Origin: CBDBIK01 sp965206145
Lineage (GTDB): Bacteria > Pseudomonadota > Alphaproteobacteria > TMED109
Assembly: GCA_965206145.1 (NCBI GenBank)
Contig: CBDBIK010000006.1
Span: 124,001-188,000, forward strand
DNA: 64,000 nucleotides
Direction: 5' to 3'
Shown: positions 25,104 through 34,324 of the stretch, one piece after another
How the letters are laid out: each line of letters starts with the position of its first letter
Numbering within the stretch: the stretch's first letter is position 1
The notes under the pieces: model-generated
What the model was told of the DNA's origin: nothing
What the model saw: the letters and a program-made list of their open reading frames with translations, nothing else
Database searches by the model: none
Program-made: the position numbers and the translations under genes

Positions 25104-26039
25104 ATGGTCAAGTCAAATAAAATTGATACGATGAGCGCATGGGGCCTTATGGCGCGGTTTCCAACAGACGAAGTAGCGCGAGAGCATATTGAGAGAATGC
25201 GTTGGGGCGACACTCCATTTTGTCCTGATTGTGGCAGTGTACGCATAAGCATTATTAAAAACAAGATACCCACTCCTTTCAGGTGTAAGGATTGCCGTAA
25301 GGGTTTTTCCGTAATGACGGGGACTGTTTTTCATTCCACCAAACTGTCACCACGAAAATGTCTTTACGCAATTTATCTTATGGTCGTGGCCAAGAAATCT
25401 ATTTCAAGCTGTCAAATGGCAAGGGAACTTGGTGTAACACAAAAGACCGCTTGGTATCTGGCACAACGGATTAGACAGACATGGTTAAGTAAAGACAGTG
25501 CTGGCGATCCGATGAGCGGGAAAGTGGAGATTGATGAAACCTATATGGGCGGCAAGGAAAAGAACAAACACGCCAAGAAGAAGTTACGCGTTGGTCACGG
25601 CCCTGCTGGTAAAATGCCCGTTATCGGTATGCGCGAACGGAAGTCTGGCCGAATAATTGCACGACCTATTGCAGGAACGGATTCTGCACACCTAAAGGGC
25701 GCGATTCGATCAGTAGTAAAGCCCAAGTCAACTATATATACAGATGGTCATAAATCATATCGGGGTATGTCAGAATACAAATATAAAATTGTTGAACATT
25801 CCGTTGGTGAATATGTTCGTGGGATGGCACATACAAATGGAATTGAATCATTCTGGGCACTTTTGAAGCGAGGGTATATCGGTACTTTTCATCACTTTTC
25901 AGAAAAACACATGGGGCGCTATGTCGATGAGTTTGCGACACGTCATAGCCGCCGCAAATGGTATACAATCACACACATAGATCAGATGATAAGGGATGCC
26001 AAAGGACAGCTCGGCTATAAGAATTTGATTGCAAACTAG
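25104..26039 (+). CDS. IS1595-family (ISXO2-like) transposase
   Basis: The 311-residue transposase starts with a zinc-ribbon domain (Cys40, Cys43, Cys61, Cys64: CPDCGS and CKDCRK). A helix-turn-helix-like region follows (ARELGVTQKTAWYLAQRIR), then the ISXO2-like DDE domain. Catalytic candidates are Asp144 in VEIDETYMGG, Asp214 in IYTDGHKSY, and Asn245/Glu248 in HTNGIESFWALLKRG. The gene appears intact and full-length, so the element may be mobile. Base use is AT-rich compared with host genes. Confidence 0.93.
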   Translation: MVKSNKIDTMSAWGLMARFPTDEVAREHIERMRWGDTPFCPDCGSVRISIIKNKIPTPFRCKDCRKGFSVMTGTVFHSTKLSPRKCLYAIYLMVVAKKSISSCQMARELGVTQKTAWYLAQRIRQTWLSKDSAGDPMSGKVEIDETYMGGKEKNKHAKKKLRVGHGPAGKMPVIGMRERKSGRIIARPIAGTDSAHLKGAIRSVVKPKSTIYTDGHKSYRGMSEYKYKIVEHSVGEYVRGMAHTNGIESFWALLKRGYIGTFHHFSEKHMGRYVDEFATRHSRRKWYTITHIDQMIRDAKGQLGYKNLIAN

Positions 26040-26050
26040 GAGAAAAAATA

Positions 26051-26806
26051 ATGCCGAAAACATCGCAACAGGCGATAAAGCCAATTGAAGCAACAATGGA
26101 CACGCTTACCGCAACAGTTTTTTCAGGGCAGAGGACCGTACAAGCACCTTTGATCCAATTACCTACAACTTTAAAGGTAAACACAAGACTGAAAATGGAC
26201 GGTTTGGACTTTCTGTCCGAATTACCGCCAGCAACAATCCCCGTATCATTCCTTGATCCACAGTATCGGGGCGTTCTTGACAAGCTACAGTACGGGAACG
26301 AGGGGGCTAAGCGCGGTCAACGCAGATGTGCGTTGGAGCAGATGTCAGAACTTACCATTAGGCAGTTTATTATCGGTATAGACAAGGCATTGATACCATC
26401 AGGTCATTTGTTTCTATGGCTTGATAAATTTCACTTGTGCCAAGGTTTTAAGAACTGGATTGATGGAACCTCGCTTGATGTAGTTGATTTGATTAGTTGG
26501 GATAAAGGTAAAATGGGCATGGGATATCGCTCGCGCCGTGTCACCGAATACTGCGTAGTTCTTCAAAAACAGCCGCGGAAAGCTAAAGGTGTTTGGAAAA
26601 TACATAACATTCCCGACACATGGCGCGAAAAGATCGTTAAGAAGGATCATCCGCATACAAAGCCTGTAGATTTACAGGGTGAACTTATGGCTGCTGTCAG
26701 TAATGATGGAGATTTTGTAATTGATCCTGCGGCTGGTTCGTTCTCGGTCTTGGATGCCGCAAAGCTAAGGCGGCGTAATTTTATCGGTTGCGATCTAAAC
26801 GGGTGA
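26051..26806 (+). CDS. DNA methyltransferase, beta-class amino-methyltransferase, passenger of the IS1595 element
   Basis: The 251-residue protein has the catalytic motif IV as DPQY at residues 69-72 and the AdoMet-binding motif I as DPAAGS at about 225-230, with HPHTKPVDL before it. The order IV before I identifies the beta class, which modifies N6-adenine or N4-cytosine. The target sequence cannot be read from the protein. It starts 11 bases after the transposase stop with AGGAG at 26038-26042, and the endonuclease gene follows after 3 bases. It should protect host DNA from the paired nuclease. Confidence 0.87.
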   Translation: MPKTSQQAIKPIEATMDTLTATVFSGQRTVQAPLIQLPTTLKVNTRLKMDGLDFLSELPPATIPVSFLDPQYRGVLDKLQYGNEGAKRGQRRCALEQMSELTIRQFIIGIDKALIPSGHLFLWLDKFHLCQGFKNWIDGTSLDVVDLISWDKGKMGMGYRSRRVTEYCVVLQKQPRKAKGVWKIHNIPDTWREKIVKKDHPHTKPVDLQGELMAAVSNDGDFVIDPAAGSFSVLDAAKLRRRNFIGCDLNG

Positions 26807-26809
26807 AAT

Positions 26810-27481
26810 ATGGCACTCTTGAAAAATTCCGATCCAAAGAACGTATCAGGCGCCTATGAGCGACTTTTTGGCAATGCTGAACTCGGACTGATCACAAGTA
26901 AAATTCAATCAGCCGTTATTGCATCGGGGACGGAATTGGAGCAAATAATCGTTAATATGGTTCAGCCTATCGAAGACTTGGACGAGTTCCTGAAAAGGGA
27001 GATTATGCCAGAAGGTGTTTGGCTGGGTCGTAAGCAACAAATGAAAAAAAGTAAAATCCTCGACTTTTCGGATTCTGAACCAGACTTTATCATATTTAAA
27101 CGGCGCACGAATAAGCAGGACTGTCATGTCGTTGAACTTAAAGATGGTCATGTATTCGATACGAAGAAGGCAAGCGCGGAGCGACAAGCTGTGCACGGCT
27201 TCATCGAACGGAATGCACAGTACATTCAATATCGGGTTTCAGCGCATTTCTGCGCTTTCAACCAGAACAACAAAACAGTGATATGGGAGGGCTTCAAGAA
27301 ACGGATTGCGCCAGAGGAAGCAATGACAGGTCGTGAGTTTTGCGAACTGCTTGAGATTAACTATGATGCTATTATCGAGCAAAGAAAGGCTGACGGTCCA
27401 AACAACATAGAGTTTCTACTATCAGAACTGATCAAAATAGCAGAGATTAGGGATCGGTTAACTCAAATGCTTTCTGGCTAG
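26810..27481 (+). CDS. Probable type II restriction endonuclease (PD-(D/E)xK), passenger of the IS1595 element
   Basis: The 223-residue protein is of no family I can name, but it has a PD-(D/E)xK nuclease core: SEPDFIIFKRR (Pro91-Asp92) followed by HVVELKDG (Glu109, Lys111). It lies 3 bases downstream of the methyltransferase gene and its stop is inside the right terminal repeat, so the pair forms a complete restriction-modification unit within the element. The call as a restriction enzyme rests on this motif and on the pairing. Confidence 0.75.
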   Translation: MALLKNSDPKNVSGAYERLFGNAELGLITSKIQSAVIASGTELEQIIVNMVQPIEDLDEFLKREIMPEGVWLGRKQQMKKSKILDFSDSEPDFIIFKRRTNKQDCHVVELKDGHVFDTKKASAERQAVHGFIERNAQYIQYRVSAHFCAFNQNNKTVIWEGFKKRIAPEEAMTGREFCELLEINYDAIIEQRKADGPNNIEFLLSELIKIAEIRDRLTQMLSG

Positions 27482-27499
27482 TTTGGTATATTAAGTCTC
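27475..27499 (-). repeat. Right terminal inverted repeat of the IS1595 element
   Basis: Read on the minus strand it begins GAGACTTA and continues with the same core ATATACCAAACTAGCCA. The second target duplication TTTTTTCG follows at 27500-27507. The stop codon of the endonuclease gene (27479-27481) lies within this repeat. Confidence 0.85.
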
Positions 27500-27586
27500 T
27501 TTTTTCGCTTTGGTTGAATCAGTGATTCCGGAGTGTGCCATGCATGTGCTCGCCCTCTCCACCGCGCAGGGGTTGAGAGACGAATA

Positions 27587-29083
27587 GTGAACTCTCGCCG
27601 CGTAACTCTTGCCATCGATCAGGGCACGACCAGCACCCGTGCGATCCTTTTCGACCCAAGTGGCAGGGAACTGTCTGCAGCCCGGCGGGAACTTCTACAG
27701 ATCTACCCCTGCGAGGGATGGGTCGAGCACGCACCTGAGGAAATTTGGAGTGCGACGTTGGCCGTGATCGAAGAAACACTGGCGGGTGAGGGAGCGAAGG
27801 GAGTCTCGATTGCAGGCATTGGCATCACCAACCAGCGTGAGACGACGATCGTCTGGGAGCGAGAAAGCGGACGAGCCATTCACAATGCCATTGTCTGGCA
27901 GGATCGACGCACTGCTCCTGAATGCGAAGGCCTCCGTGCCCAGGGATTTGAGCTCGAGATTTCAAAACGTTCAGGCCTCCTCCTTGATCCCTATTTCTCG
28001 GCGACCAAGCTCGCCTGGATCCTCGACCGGGTGGAAGGAGCGCGGGCGCGCGCCGAGCGGGGCGAACTTGCGTTTGGAACGGTGGATTCGTTCCTTCTTT
28101 GGCGTCTCACGGGTGGACGCGTGTTCAAAACGGATGCCACCAACGCATCACGAACCGGGCTTTTCAACTTATCCCGTGCGGAATGGGATCCGAAGCTTCT
28201 AGAGATTTTCCGGATTCCCGAGGCGGTTCTGCCTGAAGTCCAGGACTGCACGGCCGATTTCGGGGAGACGGATCCTTCCATCACGGGCATTGGTGAGCAG
28301 CTTCCCATCCTTGCCCTTGTCGGCGACCAGCAGTCAGCTGCAATAGGGCAGGGGTGCATCCGGCCCGGTGCTGCCAAGGCCACGTACGGAACGGGCTGCT
28401 TCGTTCTTCTCAATGTCGGAGAACGTCTTGTTTTATCACGTAACCGGTTGCTCTCGACGATTGCCTGGCGCGTGGACGGGCAGGTGAGCTATGCGCTTGA
28501 GGGCTCGATCTTCATGGCGGGGGGCGTAGTGCAATGGCTTCGAGACGGTCTCGGGGTCATCCAGCGCGCCGAGATGAGCGAACGCCTTGCGCGCTCCGTT
28601 CCGGGAACGGGAGGGGTGTATCTGGTGCCGGCATTCGCAGGCTTGGGCGCACCTCACTGGGATGCAAACGCCCGCGGATCCATCCACGGCCTTACCCGCG
28701 GGACAGGCGTGGCCGAAATCGTCCGGGCAGGCCTTGAGGCCGTGGTCTATCAAACCCACGACCTCCTGCGGGCGATGAATGCGGACGGCAAGGACACTTC
28801 GATGCTCCGGGTGGACGGAGCCATGGCGGCCAATGACTGGTTGATGGAATTCCTTGCCTCGATCCTAGGCCTACCCGTCGAGCGCCCGTGCAATCTCGAG
28901 ACGACTAGTCTCGGGGCAGGGATGCTGGCGGCACTCCAGGCTGGGCTTCTCTCCTCGCTGGACGACATCGGTGCCCGGCGAGAGGCGGGTGCCCGCTTCG
29001 AGCCCGACATGGATTCCGGGGGACGAGAAAAGCTTCTTGCGGGTTGGGAGGACGCTGTTAGGCGCACCCGAACGGACGCCTGA
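27587..29083 (+). CDS. glpK: Glycerol kinase
   Basis: GlpK phosphorylates glycerol to glycerol 3-phosphate. The 498-residue FGGY kinase has the N-terminal phosphate motif LAIDQGTTSTRAILFD, the substrate segments ITNQRETTIVWERE and IVWQDRRTA, KATYGTGCFVLLN, and GAMAANDWLMEF. The start is taken as GTG 27587, directly before the conserved N terminus; the frame runs up to 27533 but that extension is not conserved-looking. The gene stands alone, about 90 bases after the IS1595 element, and converges with the cobalamin adenosyltransferase gene. Confidence 0.94.
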   Translation: MNSRRVTLAIDQGTTSTRAILFDPSGRELSAARRELLQIYPCEGWVEHAPEEIWSATLAVIEETLAGEGAKGVSIAGIGITNQRETTIVWERESGRAIHNAIVWQDRRTAPECEGLRAQGFELEISKRSGLLLDPYFSATKLAWILDRVEGARARAERGELAFGTVDSFLLWRLTGGRVFKTDATNASRTGLFNLSRAEWDPKLLEIFRIPEAVLPEVQDCTADFGETDPSITGIGEQLPILALVGDQQSAAIGQGCIRPGAAKATYGTGCFVLLNVGERLVLSRNRLLSTIAWRVDGQVSYALEGSIFMAGGVVQWLRDGLGVIQRAEMSERLARSVPGTGGVYLVPAFAGLGAPHWDANARGSIHGLTRGTGVAEIVRAGLEAVVYQTHDLLRAMNADGKDTSMLRVDGAMAANDWLMEFLASILGLPVERPCNLETTSLGAGMLAALQAGLLSSLDDIGARREAGARFEPDMDSGGREKLLAGWEDAVRRTRTDA

Positions 29084-29086
29084 GCC

Positions 29087-29656
29087 TCAACGATTCTCGC
29101 CCGGTGTCCACAGGACGTCTCCGCTTGCCTGGGCCGCCTCGGTGCGCGCAAGCACGAAAAGGTGGTCCGAAAGCCTGTTGACGAAGGCGACGAGTTCGTT
29201 GCTCACGCCGTCGGTGCTCTCACTGGTAAGCCGGGTGAGAATGGTTTCGGCTCTGCGCACCACGGCCCGAGCGAAATGCAGGTGTGCAGCAGCTGGTGAT
29301 CCACCGGGCAGGATGAAGGAACGGAGCGGCTCGAGATTTTTATTCATGGCGTCAATCTCGGCTTCGAGACGCTCGACCTGGGCCTGTGAGATACGCAAGG
29401 CACCCTCTCTTTTGCGGCCTCCCCCGGGAATGGTGAGGTCCGCGCCGGCATCGAAAAGGTCGTTTTGGATTCGCGCCAGCATGGCGTCGGCTCGCGTGCT
29501 CGCGTGGAGTCGGGCAATGCCGATGGTGGCGTTTGCTTCATCGAGGGCACCGCCCACAACGATCCGCCTGGAATGTTTCGAGGTACGTTGCCCGTCGCCG
29601 AGTGAAGTTTCGCCCTTGTCTCCCCCGCGGGTGTAGATCCTGTCTAGTTTGACCAT
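29087..29656 (-). CDS. Cob(I)alamin adenosyltransferase, PduO type
   Basis: The 189-residue enzyme transfers adenosyl from ATP to cob(I)alamin to form coenzyme B12. Signatures are IYTRGGDKGETSLGDGQR at the N terminus, the helix with ALDEANATIG, and the C-terminal LRSFILPGGSPAAAHLHFAR and AVVRRAE, VNRLSDHLFVLAR. Its start is ATG 29656. It converges with glpK (3 bases apart). It would serve B12-dependent enzymes encoded elsewhere, such as a methylmalonyl-CoA mutase. Confidence 0.92.
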   Translation of the reverse strand: MVKLDRIYTRGGDKGETSLGDGQRTSKHSRRIVVGGALDEANATIGIARLHASTRADAMLARIQNDLFDAGADLTIPGGGRKREGALRISQAQVERLEAEIDAMNKNLEPLRSFILPGGSPAAAHLHFARAVVRRAETILTRLTSESTDGVSNELVAFVNRLSDHLFVLARTEAAQASGDVLWTPGENR

Positions 29657-29799
29657 TGCTTTTGAGTCTCATCCCTTGTCTTGCCGGAGGTTCTATTTCT
29701 CACCGCCCCAGTCTGCCCGCTCGAAGCTTTCCGGGGAACCGTCGCCGCACGGCAGGATGGGCCTGGCTGTGCTAGCGTTGCCGAGGTAGGGGAGTGCGC

Positions 29800-30960
29800 A
29801 TGCCGATTGTCAACCGCATTGCGGACTACCATCAGGAGATGGCGGAGTGGCGGCGGGATTTTCACCGCCATCCCGAGCTCGCCTACAACGAAACACGCAC
29901 CGCTGCACGTGTGGCTGAGTTGTTGCGTGGCTTTGGTGTCGATGAAGTGGTCGAGGGAGTGGGCGGCACCGGTGTGGTGGGGCGCATCCGCAACGGAGAA
30001 GGGCCTGCGGTCGGTCTCAGGGCTGACATGGATGCTCTGCCGATTCACGAAAATTCCAGCTGCGAGCACCGCTCCGAGAGCGAGGGTGTTATGCATGCCT
30101 GCGGTCACGATGGACACACCACCATGTTGCTCGGTGCTGCTCGCTACCTTGCCGAGACGCGGAAGTTCCATGGCGACGTGGTGCTTGTTTTTCAGCCTGC
30201 CGAGGAAGGTTTCGCAGGTGCCAAGGCGATGATCGATGACGGTCTCTTCGAGCGTTTCCCAATGCGCAACATCTTCGGGATGCACAACATGCCCGGAGTC
30301 GAAAAGGCGAAACTGCGCGTCACGGCAGGCCCGGTGATGGCCGCCGCTGACAACTTTACGCTCACCGTCCAGGGCAAGGGTGCGCATGGCGCAATGCCCC
30401 ACCAATCAGTTGATCCCATCGTTGTGGGCGCGGCGATCGTGCAGTCTCTCCAGACGCTCGCCTCGCGCGTGGTGGACCCTCAGTCAACGCTGGTCGTCTC
30501 GGTGACGACTTTCCATTCGGGCGACGCGAACAACGTGATTCCGGATTCTGCCGAACTTGGCGGCACGATTCGCTATTTCTCCGAAGAGACGGGCGAAACC
30601 GTTCGCAGCCGCTTTCCGAAGATCGTGCAGGCGACAGCTGCCGTCCACGGCGCACAGGCCGAGGTGGATTACCGGCGCGGTTATCCACCCACGATCAACG
30701 ATGCTACTGCGAGCGCATTTGCGGGCCGCATCGCCAGCGAGGTCACGGGTGAAAAGAAAACCGATGACCAGGTGTTGGTCATGGGTTCCGAGGACTTCTC
30801 CTTCTTCCTTGGCGAGAAGCCGGGCGCGTACGCTTGGATCGGCAATGGCGACAGCGCCTCGCTTCACAACCCCGGCTACGACTTCAATGACGATCTCCTG
30901 CCTGTGGGAGCGAGCTATCTCGCCCGCATTGCCGAAGAAGCGCTCACACAGCCGGGCTAA
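29800..30960 (+). CDS. M20D amidohydrolase (hippurate/N-acyl amino acid hydrolase family)
   Basis: The 386-residue metallopeptidase-fold enzyme hydrolyses an N-acyl or N-aromatic-acyl amino acid. It has FHRHPELAYNETRTA, GLRADMDALPIHE, the metal-binding MHACGHDGHTTMLLG, FQPAEEGFAGA, and GSEDFSFF near the end. The start at 29800 has GGGGAG five bases upstream; a GTG at 29794 is an alternative. It directly precedes the peptide importer genes (4-base gap), suggesting that imported conjugates or peptides are its substrates. Confidence 0.9.
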   Translation: MPIVNRIADYHQEMAEWRRDFHRHPELAYNETRTAARVAELLRGFGVDEVVEGVGGTGVVGRIRNGEGPAVGLRADMDALPIHENSSCEHRSESEGVMHACGHDGHTTMLLGAARYLAETRKFHGDVVLVFQPAEEGFAGAKAMIDDGLFERFPMRNIFGMHNMPGVEKAKLRVTAGPVMAAADNFTLTVQGKGAHGAMPHQSVDPIVVGAAIVQSLQTLASRVVDPQSTLVVSVTTFHSGDANNVIPDSAELGGTIRYFSEETGETVRSRFPKIVQATAAVHGAQAEVDYRRGYPPTINDATASAFAGRIASEVTGEKKTDDQVLVMGSEDFSFFLGEKPGAYAWIGNGDSASLHNPGYDFNDDLLPVGASYLARIAEEALTQPG

Positions 30961-30964
30961 CTTC

Positions 30965-32530
30965 ATGCGCCGCCTCATTCTCGCTGCCGCGACGGCACTT
31001 CTCGCGGCATCCTCTGCCGTTGCCGACGGCTCGGTTTTACGAGCGGTGGTCCACGCTGATCTCCGCAACACCGACCCGATCTGGACCACGGCCTACATCG
31101 CGCGCAACCATGGCTACATGGTCTATGACACGCTGTTCGCAATGGACGCGAACTTCCAGATCCGCCCTCAGATGGTGGATCGGTGGTCCGTTTCCGAGGA
31201 TGGATTGACGTGGACGTTCTTGCTCCGGGATGGCCTTTTCTGGCACGACGGAGCTCGCGTGACGGCCGTCGACTGCGTCGCCTCGATCCGACGCTGGGGC
31301 GCACGCGACGGTATGGGCCAGAAGTTGATGGATGTGGTGAGCGAACTCATCACAGATGACGAACGAACCTTCCGCATGGTCCTCTCGCGACCCTACGGGC
31401 TGGTTCTGGAATCGTTGGGTAAGGCGAGTTCCAACGTCCCCTTCATGATGCCCGAGCGACATGCCCTGACGGACCCGTTCGAACAGGTGACCGAGGTGAT
31501 CGGTTCCGGTCCTTACCGCTTCATCGCCGAGGAATGGATTCCCGGCGCGAAAGTCATCTACCGCCGTCACGAGGCCTACGTCCCTCGCGACGAGCCGCCG
31601 AGTTGGGCGGCGGGTGGGAAAGTCGCTCGCATCGAAACCGTGGAGTGGCTCTACATCCCTGATCCCGCGACCGCGATGAATGCTCTGCTGGCAGGAGAGG
31701 TCGACTATTTCGAGCTGCCGCCGCACGACTTGCTTCCCATCCTCGAGGCATCTCCCGACGTGAAGGTGGTGAATGTCGATCCCATCGGCGTGCAGGGGCA
31801 CCTTCGTCTTAATCACCTGCATCCTCCCTTCGACCATCCGAAGGCGAGGGAGGCGGTTCTCTGGCTTGTTGACCAGGAGCGCTACCTCCGTGCCCTCATC
31901 GGCGATGATCGTTATTGGAAGATCTGTCCCGCTTACTTCGGTTGCGGGAGCCCGTACGAAAGCGGCACGGGTGCCGAGGCGCTCATGGCACGGGATGTGG
32001 AAAAGGCGCGCGATCTCTTCGAGGAGGCAGGCTACGACGGACGTCCCGTCGTGGTGATGCAGCCCACCGATATACCGATCTTGAGCGGTGCCGCATTGGT
32101 CACCGCTGCCGCGCTACGCGAGGCGGGTCTCGAGGTCGACCTGCAGGCGATGGACTGGAGCACTCTCACGAGCCGTCGCGCAATGGACTCAGCTCCTGTG
32201 GACGGCGGCTGGAACGTCTTTCCAACGTGGTTCATGGGTGCCGATGTGGTTGATCCGGTGGTCAGCATCGGCGTTTCCGGCGGTTGCCGGGATCGTGCCT
32301 GGTTTGGGTGGCCGTGCGATGAGAAAATCGAATCCTTGCGCGAAAGGTTCTCGGTCGAAGAGAACCTCGAAGCCCGTGCTGAAATCGCTGAAGCGGTCCA
32401 GGCCCGCGCTTTTGAGTTGGTGCCGTACGTGAACTACGGGCAGTGGTTAAACCCGATCGCGTTCCGGGCGAACCTCGACGGTGTCCTCGATTCCCCGATC
32501 AATCTCTTCTGGAATATTGAGAAGCGTTGA
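30965..32530 (+). CDS. Peptide ABC transporter substrate-binding protein (family 5)
   Basis: The 521-residue periplasmic protein has a signal peptide (MRRLILAAATALLAASSAVA) and the SBP5 fold with YDTLFAMDANFQIRPQMVD and FLLRDGLFWHDGARVTA. It captures peptides or related molecules for the membrane permeases encoded next. The start at 30965 is chosen for the signal peptide, 4 bases after the amidohydrolase stop; the frame extends upstream inside that gene without meaning. Confidence 0.92.
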   Translation: MRRLILAAATALLAASSAVADGSVLRAVVHADLRNTDPIWTTAYIARNHGYMVYDTLFAMDANFQIRPQMVDRWSVSEDGLTWTFLLRDGLFWHDGARVTAVDCVASIRRWGARDGMGQKLMDVVSELITDDERTFRMVLSRPYGLVLESLGKASSNVPFMMPERHALTDPFEQVTEVIGSGPYRFIAEEWIPGAKVIYRRHEAYVPRDEPPSWAAGGKVARIETVEWLYIPDPATAMNALLAGEVDYFELPPHDLLPILEASPDVKVVNVDPIGVQGHLRLNHLHPPFDHPKAREAVLWLVDQERYLRALIGDDRYWKICPAYFGCGSPYESGTGAEALMARDVEKARDLFEEAGYDGRPVVVMQPTDIPILSGAALVTAAALREAGLEVDLQAMDWSTLTSRRAMDSAPVDGGWNVFPTWFMGADVVDPVVSIGVSGGCRDRAWFGWPCDEKIESLRERFSVEENLEARAEIAEAVQARAFELVPYVNYGQWLNPIAFRANLDGVLDSPINLFWNIEKR

Positions 32531-32546
32531 TCTTCGTTCCCGCCGC

Positions 32547-33488
32547 GTGACACGTTTTCTGGTTCAACGGCTCCTTGCCACATTGCCGGTGATGGCGACG
32601 GTGGCGGTAATTGTTTTTCTGCTTCTTCATCTCAGTCCCGGTGATCCGGCCGCGATCATCGCAGGCGACTATGCAAACCCTGAAGACATTGAGCGGATTC
32701 GCTCCCGTCTCGGCCTTGACCGCCCGCTTCCTGTCCAGTTCGTGGATTGGATCGGGCAGGTACTTTCCGGTGACCTGGGTGTTTCGATTTTCTCGAATCT
32801 TCCTGTCACCCAATTGATTGCACAAAGGGTTGAGCCGACGCTTTCGCTCGCATTGACCACCCTCCTGCTTGCTGTTGTCGTCGCGATCCCCCTTGGAGTA
32901 GCTGCCGCTTGGTGGGCGGGCTCGTGGCTCGATCGCCTGCTGATGGGATCGGCGGCCGTTGCGTTTTCGATTCCAGTATTCGTGTTCGGATACGCCCTGA
33001 TCTACGTTTTTGCGATTCAACTCGCCTGGTTCCCTGTGCAGGGTTACGCATCGATTTCTGACGGTCCCATCGCTTTCCTTGAGCGCATGGCACTGCCGGC
33101 GACGGCGCTTTCGTTCGTGTTCATTGCGCTCATCGCCCGCGTTACCCGGGCCAGTGTCATTGAGACGTTGCAGGAGGACTACATCCGGACCGCGCGGGCA
33201 AAGGGGGTCTCGACGTTGCGGTTGCTCCGCAAGCACGCACTTCGCAATGCGCTGGTCCCGGTGGTGACGGTGATCGGAATCGCTTTCGCACTTCTCGTCG
33301 GCGGTGTTGTGGTGACCGAGAGCGTGTTCAATATCCCCGGCCTTGGACGGCTCACGGTCGATGCTGTCCTGCGTAGGGACTACCCAGTGATCCAGGGCAT
33401 GATCCTGGTGTTCAGTGCCACCTACGTTCTGGTCAACCTTGTGGTTGATCTGCTGTACGGCTTCCTTGATCCGAGGATTCGGACATGA
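32547..33488 (+). CDS. Peptide ABC transporter permease (DppB type)
   Basis: The 313-residue membrane protein has six predicted spans, the N-terminal RFLVQRLLATLPVMATVAV, and the permease EAA loop ARVTRASVIETLQEDYIRTARAKG that contacts the ATPase. It ends with VVDLLYGFLDPRIRT, typical of DppB. The start is taken as GTG 32547, 16 bases after the binding-protein gene; it is not preceded by a strong ribosome binding site. The stop overlaps the next permease gene (ATGA). Confidence 0.9.
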   Translation: MTRFLVQRLLATLPVMATVAVIVFLLLHLSPGDPAAIIAGDYANPEDIERIRSRLGLDRPLPVQFVDWIGQVLSGDLGVSIFSNLPVTQLIAQRVEPTLSLALTTLLLAVVVAIPLGVAAAWWAGSWLDRLLMGSAAVAFSIPVFVFGYALIYVFAIQLAWFPVQGYASISDGPIAFLERMALPATALSFVFIALIARVTRASVIETLQEDYIRTARAKGVSTLRLLRKHALRNALVPVVTVIGIAFALLVGGVVVTESVFNIPGLGRLTVDAVLRRDYPVIQGMILVFSATYVLVNLVVDLLYGFLDPRIRT

Positions 33489-34324
33489 TCTTCCGTCTGG
33501 GTGGCACGCTCCCCTTCAATCGTTCGGCGAGGATTGGCGCGGCCGTGCTTGTGACGGTAGTGCTCACGGCAGTGCTTGCGCCGTGGATTGCAGGACTTGA
33601 TCCGTTGTTGATGACACCGGAAGATCGTCTCTCCGGCCCTGTGGGAGCGCATCCTTTCGGGACCGATATGTTCGGACGCGATGTGCTCGCCCGTACCGTT
33701 CACGGCGGACGGGTATCGCTTGTAGTGGGTCTCGCCGTAGCGGCCGTCGCTTTGCTTGTTGGACTTTCCCTTGGACTGGTGGCGGGATATCTCCGCAAGG
33801 TCGACCGTGTGGTGATGCGGGTGATGGACGGGATCATGGCGATCCCTGGAATCCTTCTTGCCATCGCCATGATCGCACTCTCTGGTGCCACTCTGTGGAC
33901 CGTTGTTGTCGCTATTTCGGTGCCTGAAATTCCCCGCGTCGTGCGTCTCGTGAGAGGGGTCGTCCTGACGGTACGCGAAGAGCCCTATGTCGAGGCAGCA
34001 CTCGCCGCAGGTGCGAGATTGCCGCGTCTCCTGGTCCGACACATCCTTCCCAACACGCTCGCTCCGCTGGTCGTGCAGGGGAGCTATGTGTGCGCTTCGG
34101 CGATGATCGTGGAGTCGATTCTCGGCTTTCTCGGGGCCGGGATGCCGCCGGAAATCCCGAGCTGGGGCAACGTGATGGCCGAAGGGCGTACGTTCTTCCA
34201 GATTGCGCCTTGGGTTGTCTTCTTTCCGGGTGCGTTCCTCGCCTTCACCGTGTTGGCTGTCAATCTGTTGGGCGATGGTCTGCGTGACAGTCTGGACCCG
34301 AGACTCCGGGAGCGGTTCGGATGA
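33485..34324 (+). CDS. Peptide ABC transporter permease (DppC type)
   Basis: The 279-residue partner permease has LTPEDRLSGPVGAHPFG-like N-terminal signatures of DppC (HPFGTDMFGRDVLARTVHG), about five to six membrane spans and the EAA loop VRLVRGVVLTVREEPYVEAALAAG. It pairs with the DppB-type protein to form the channel. The gene overlaps both neighbours by 4 bases (ATGA at 33485 and 34321), so the importer genes are translationally coupled. Confidence 0.9.
   Translation: MIFRLGGTLPFNRSARIGAAVLVTVVLTAVLAPWIAGLDPLLMTPEDRLSGPVGAHPFGTDMFGRDVLARTVHGGRVSLVVGLAVAAVALLVGLSLGLVAGYLRKVDRVVMRVMDGIMAIPGILLAIAMIALSGATLWTVVVAISVPEIPRVVRLVRGVVLTVREEPYVEAALAAGARLPRLLVRHILPNTLAPLVVQGSYVCASAMIVESILGFLGAGMPPEIPSWGNVMAEGRTFFQIAPWVVFFPGAFLAFTVLAVNLLGDGLRDSLDPRLRERFG

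Larger units (their letters stand above)
24983..27499. mobile_element. IS1595-family transposon carrying a restriction-modification pair
   Basis: The element is 2517 bp, clearly AT-richer than its surroundings. It has 25-bp terminal inverted repeats (24983-25007 and 27475-27499) that match at 21 positions and share the inner core ATATACCAAACTAGCCA. It is flanked by 8-bp direct repeats TTTTTTCG (24975-24982 and 27500-27507), the target duplication size known for IS1595. It encodes, in one direction, an ISXO2-type transposase, a DNA methyltransferase and a PD-(D/E)xK endonuclease. It sits between the start of the epimerase pseudogene and glpK. Members of this family with passenger genes are known. 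Confidence 0.9.

Noticed and set aside
30557..30964. N-terminal extension of the peptide-binding protein inside the amidohydrolase gene
   Set aside because: The signal peptide starts at 30965; the upstream frame is low-complexity Arg/Ser-rich shadow of the amidohydrolase.
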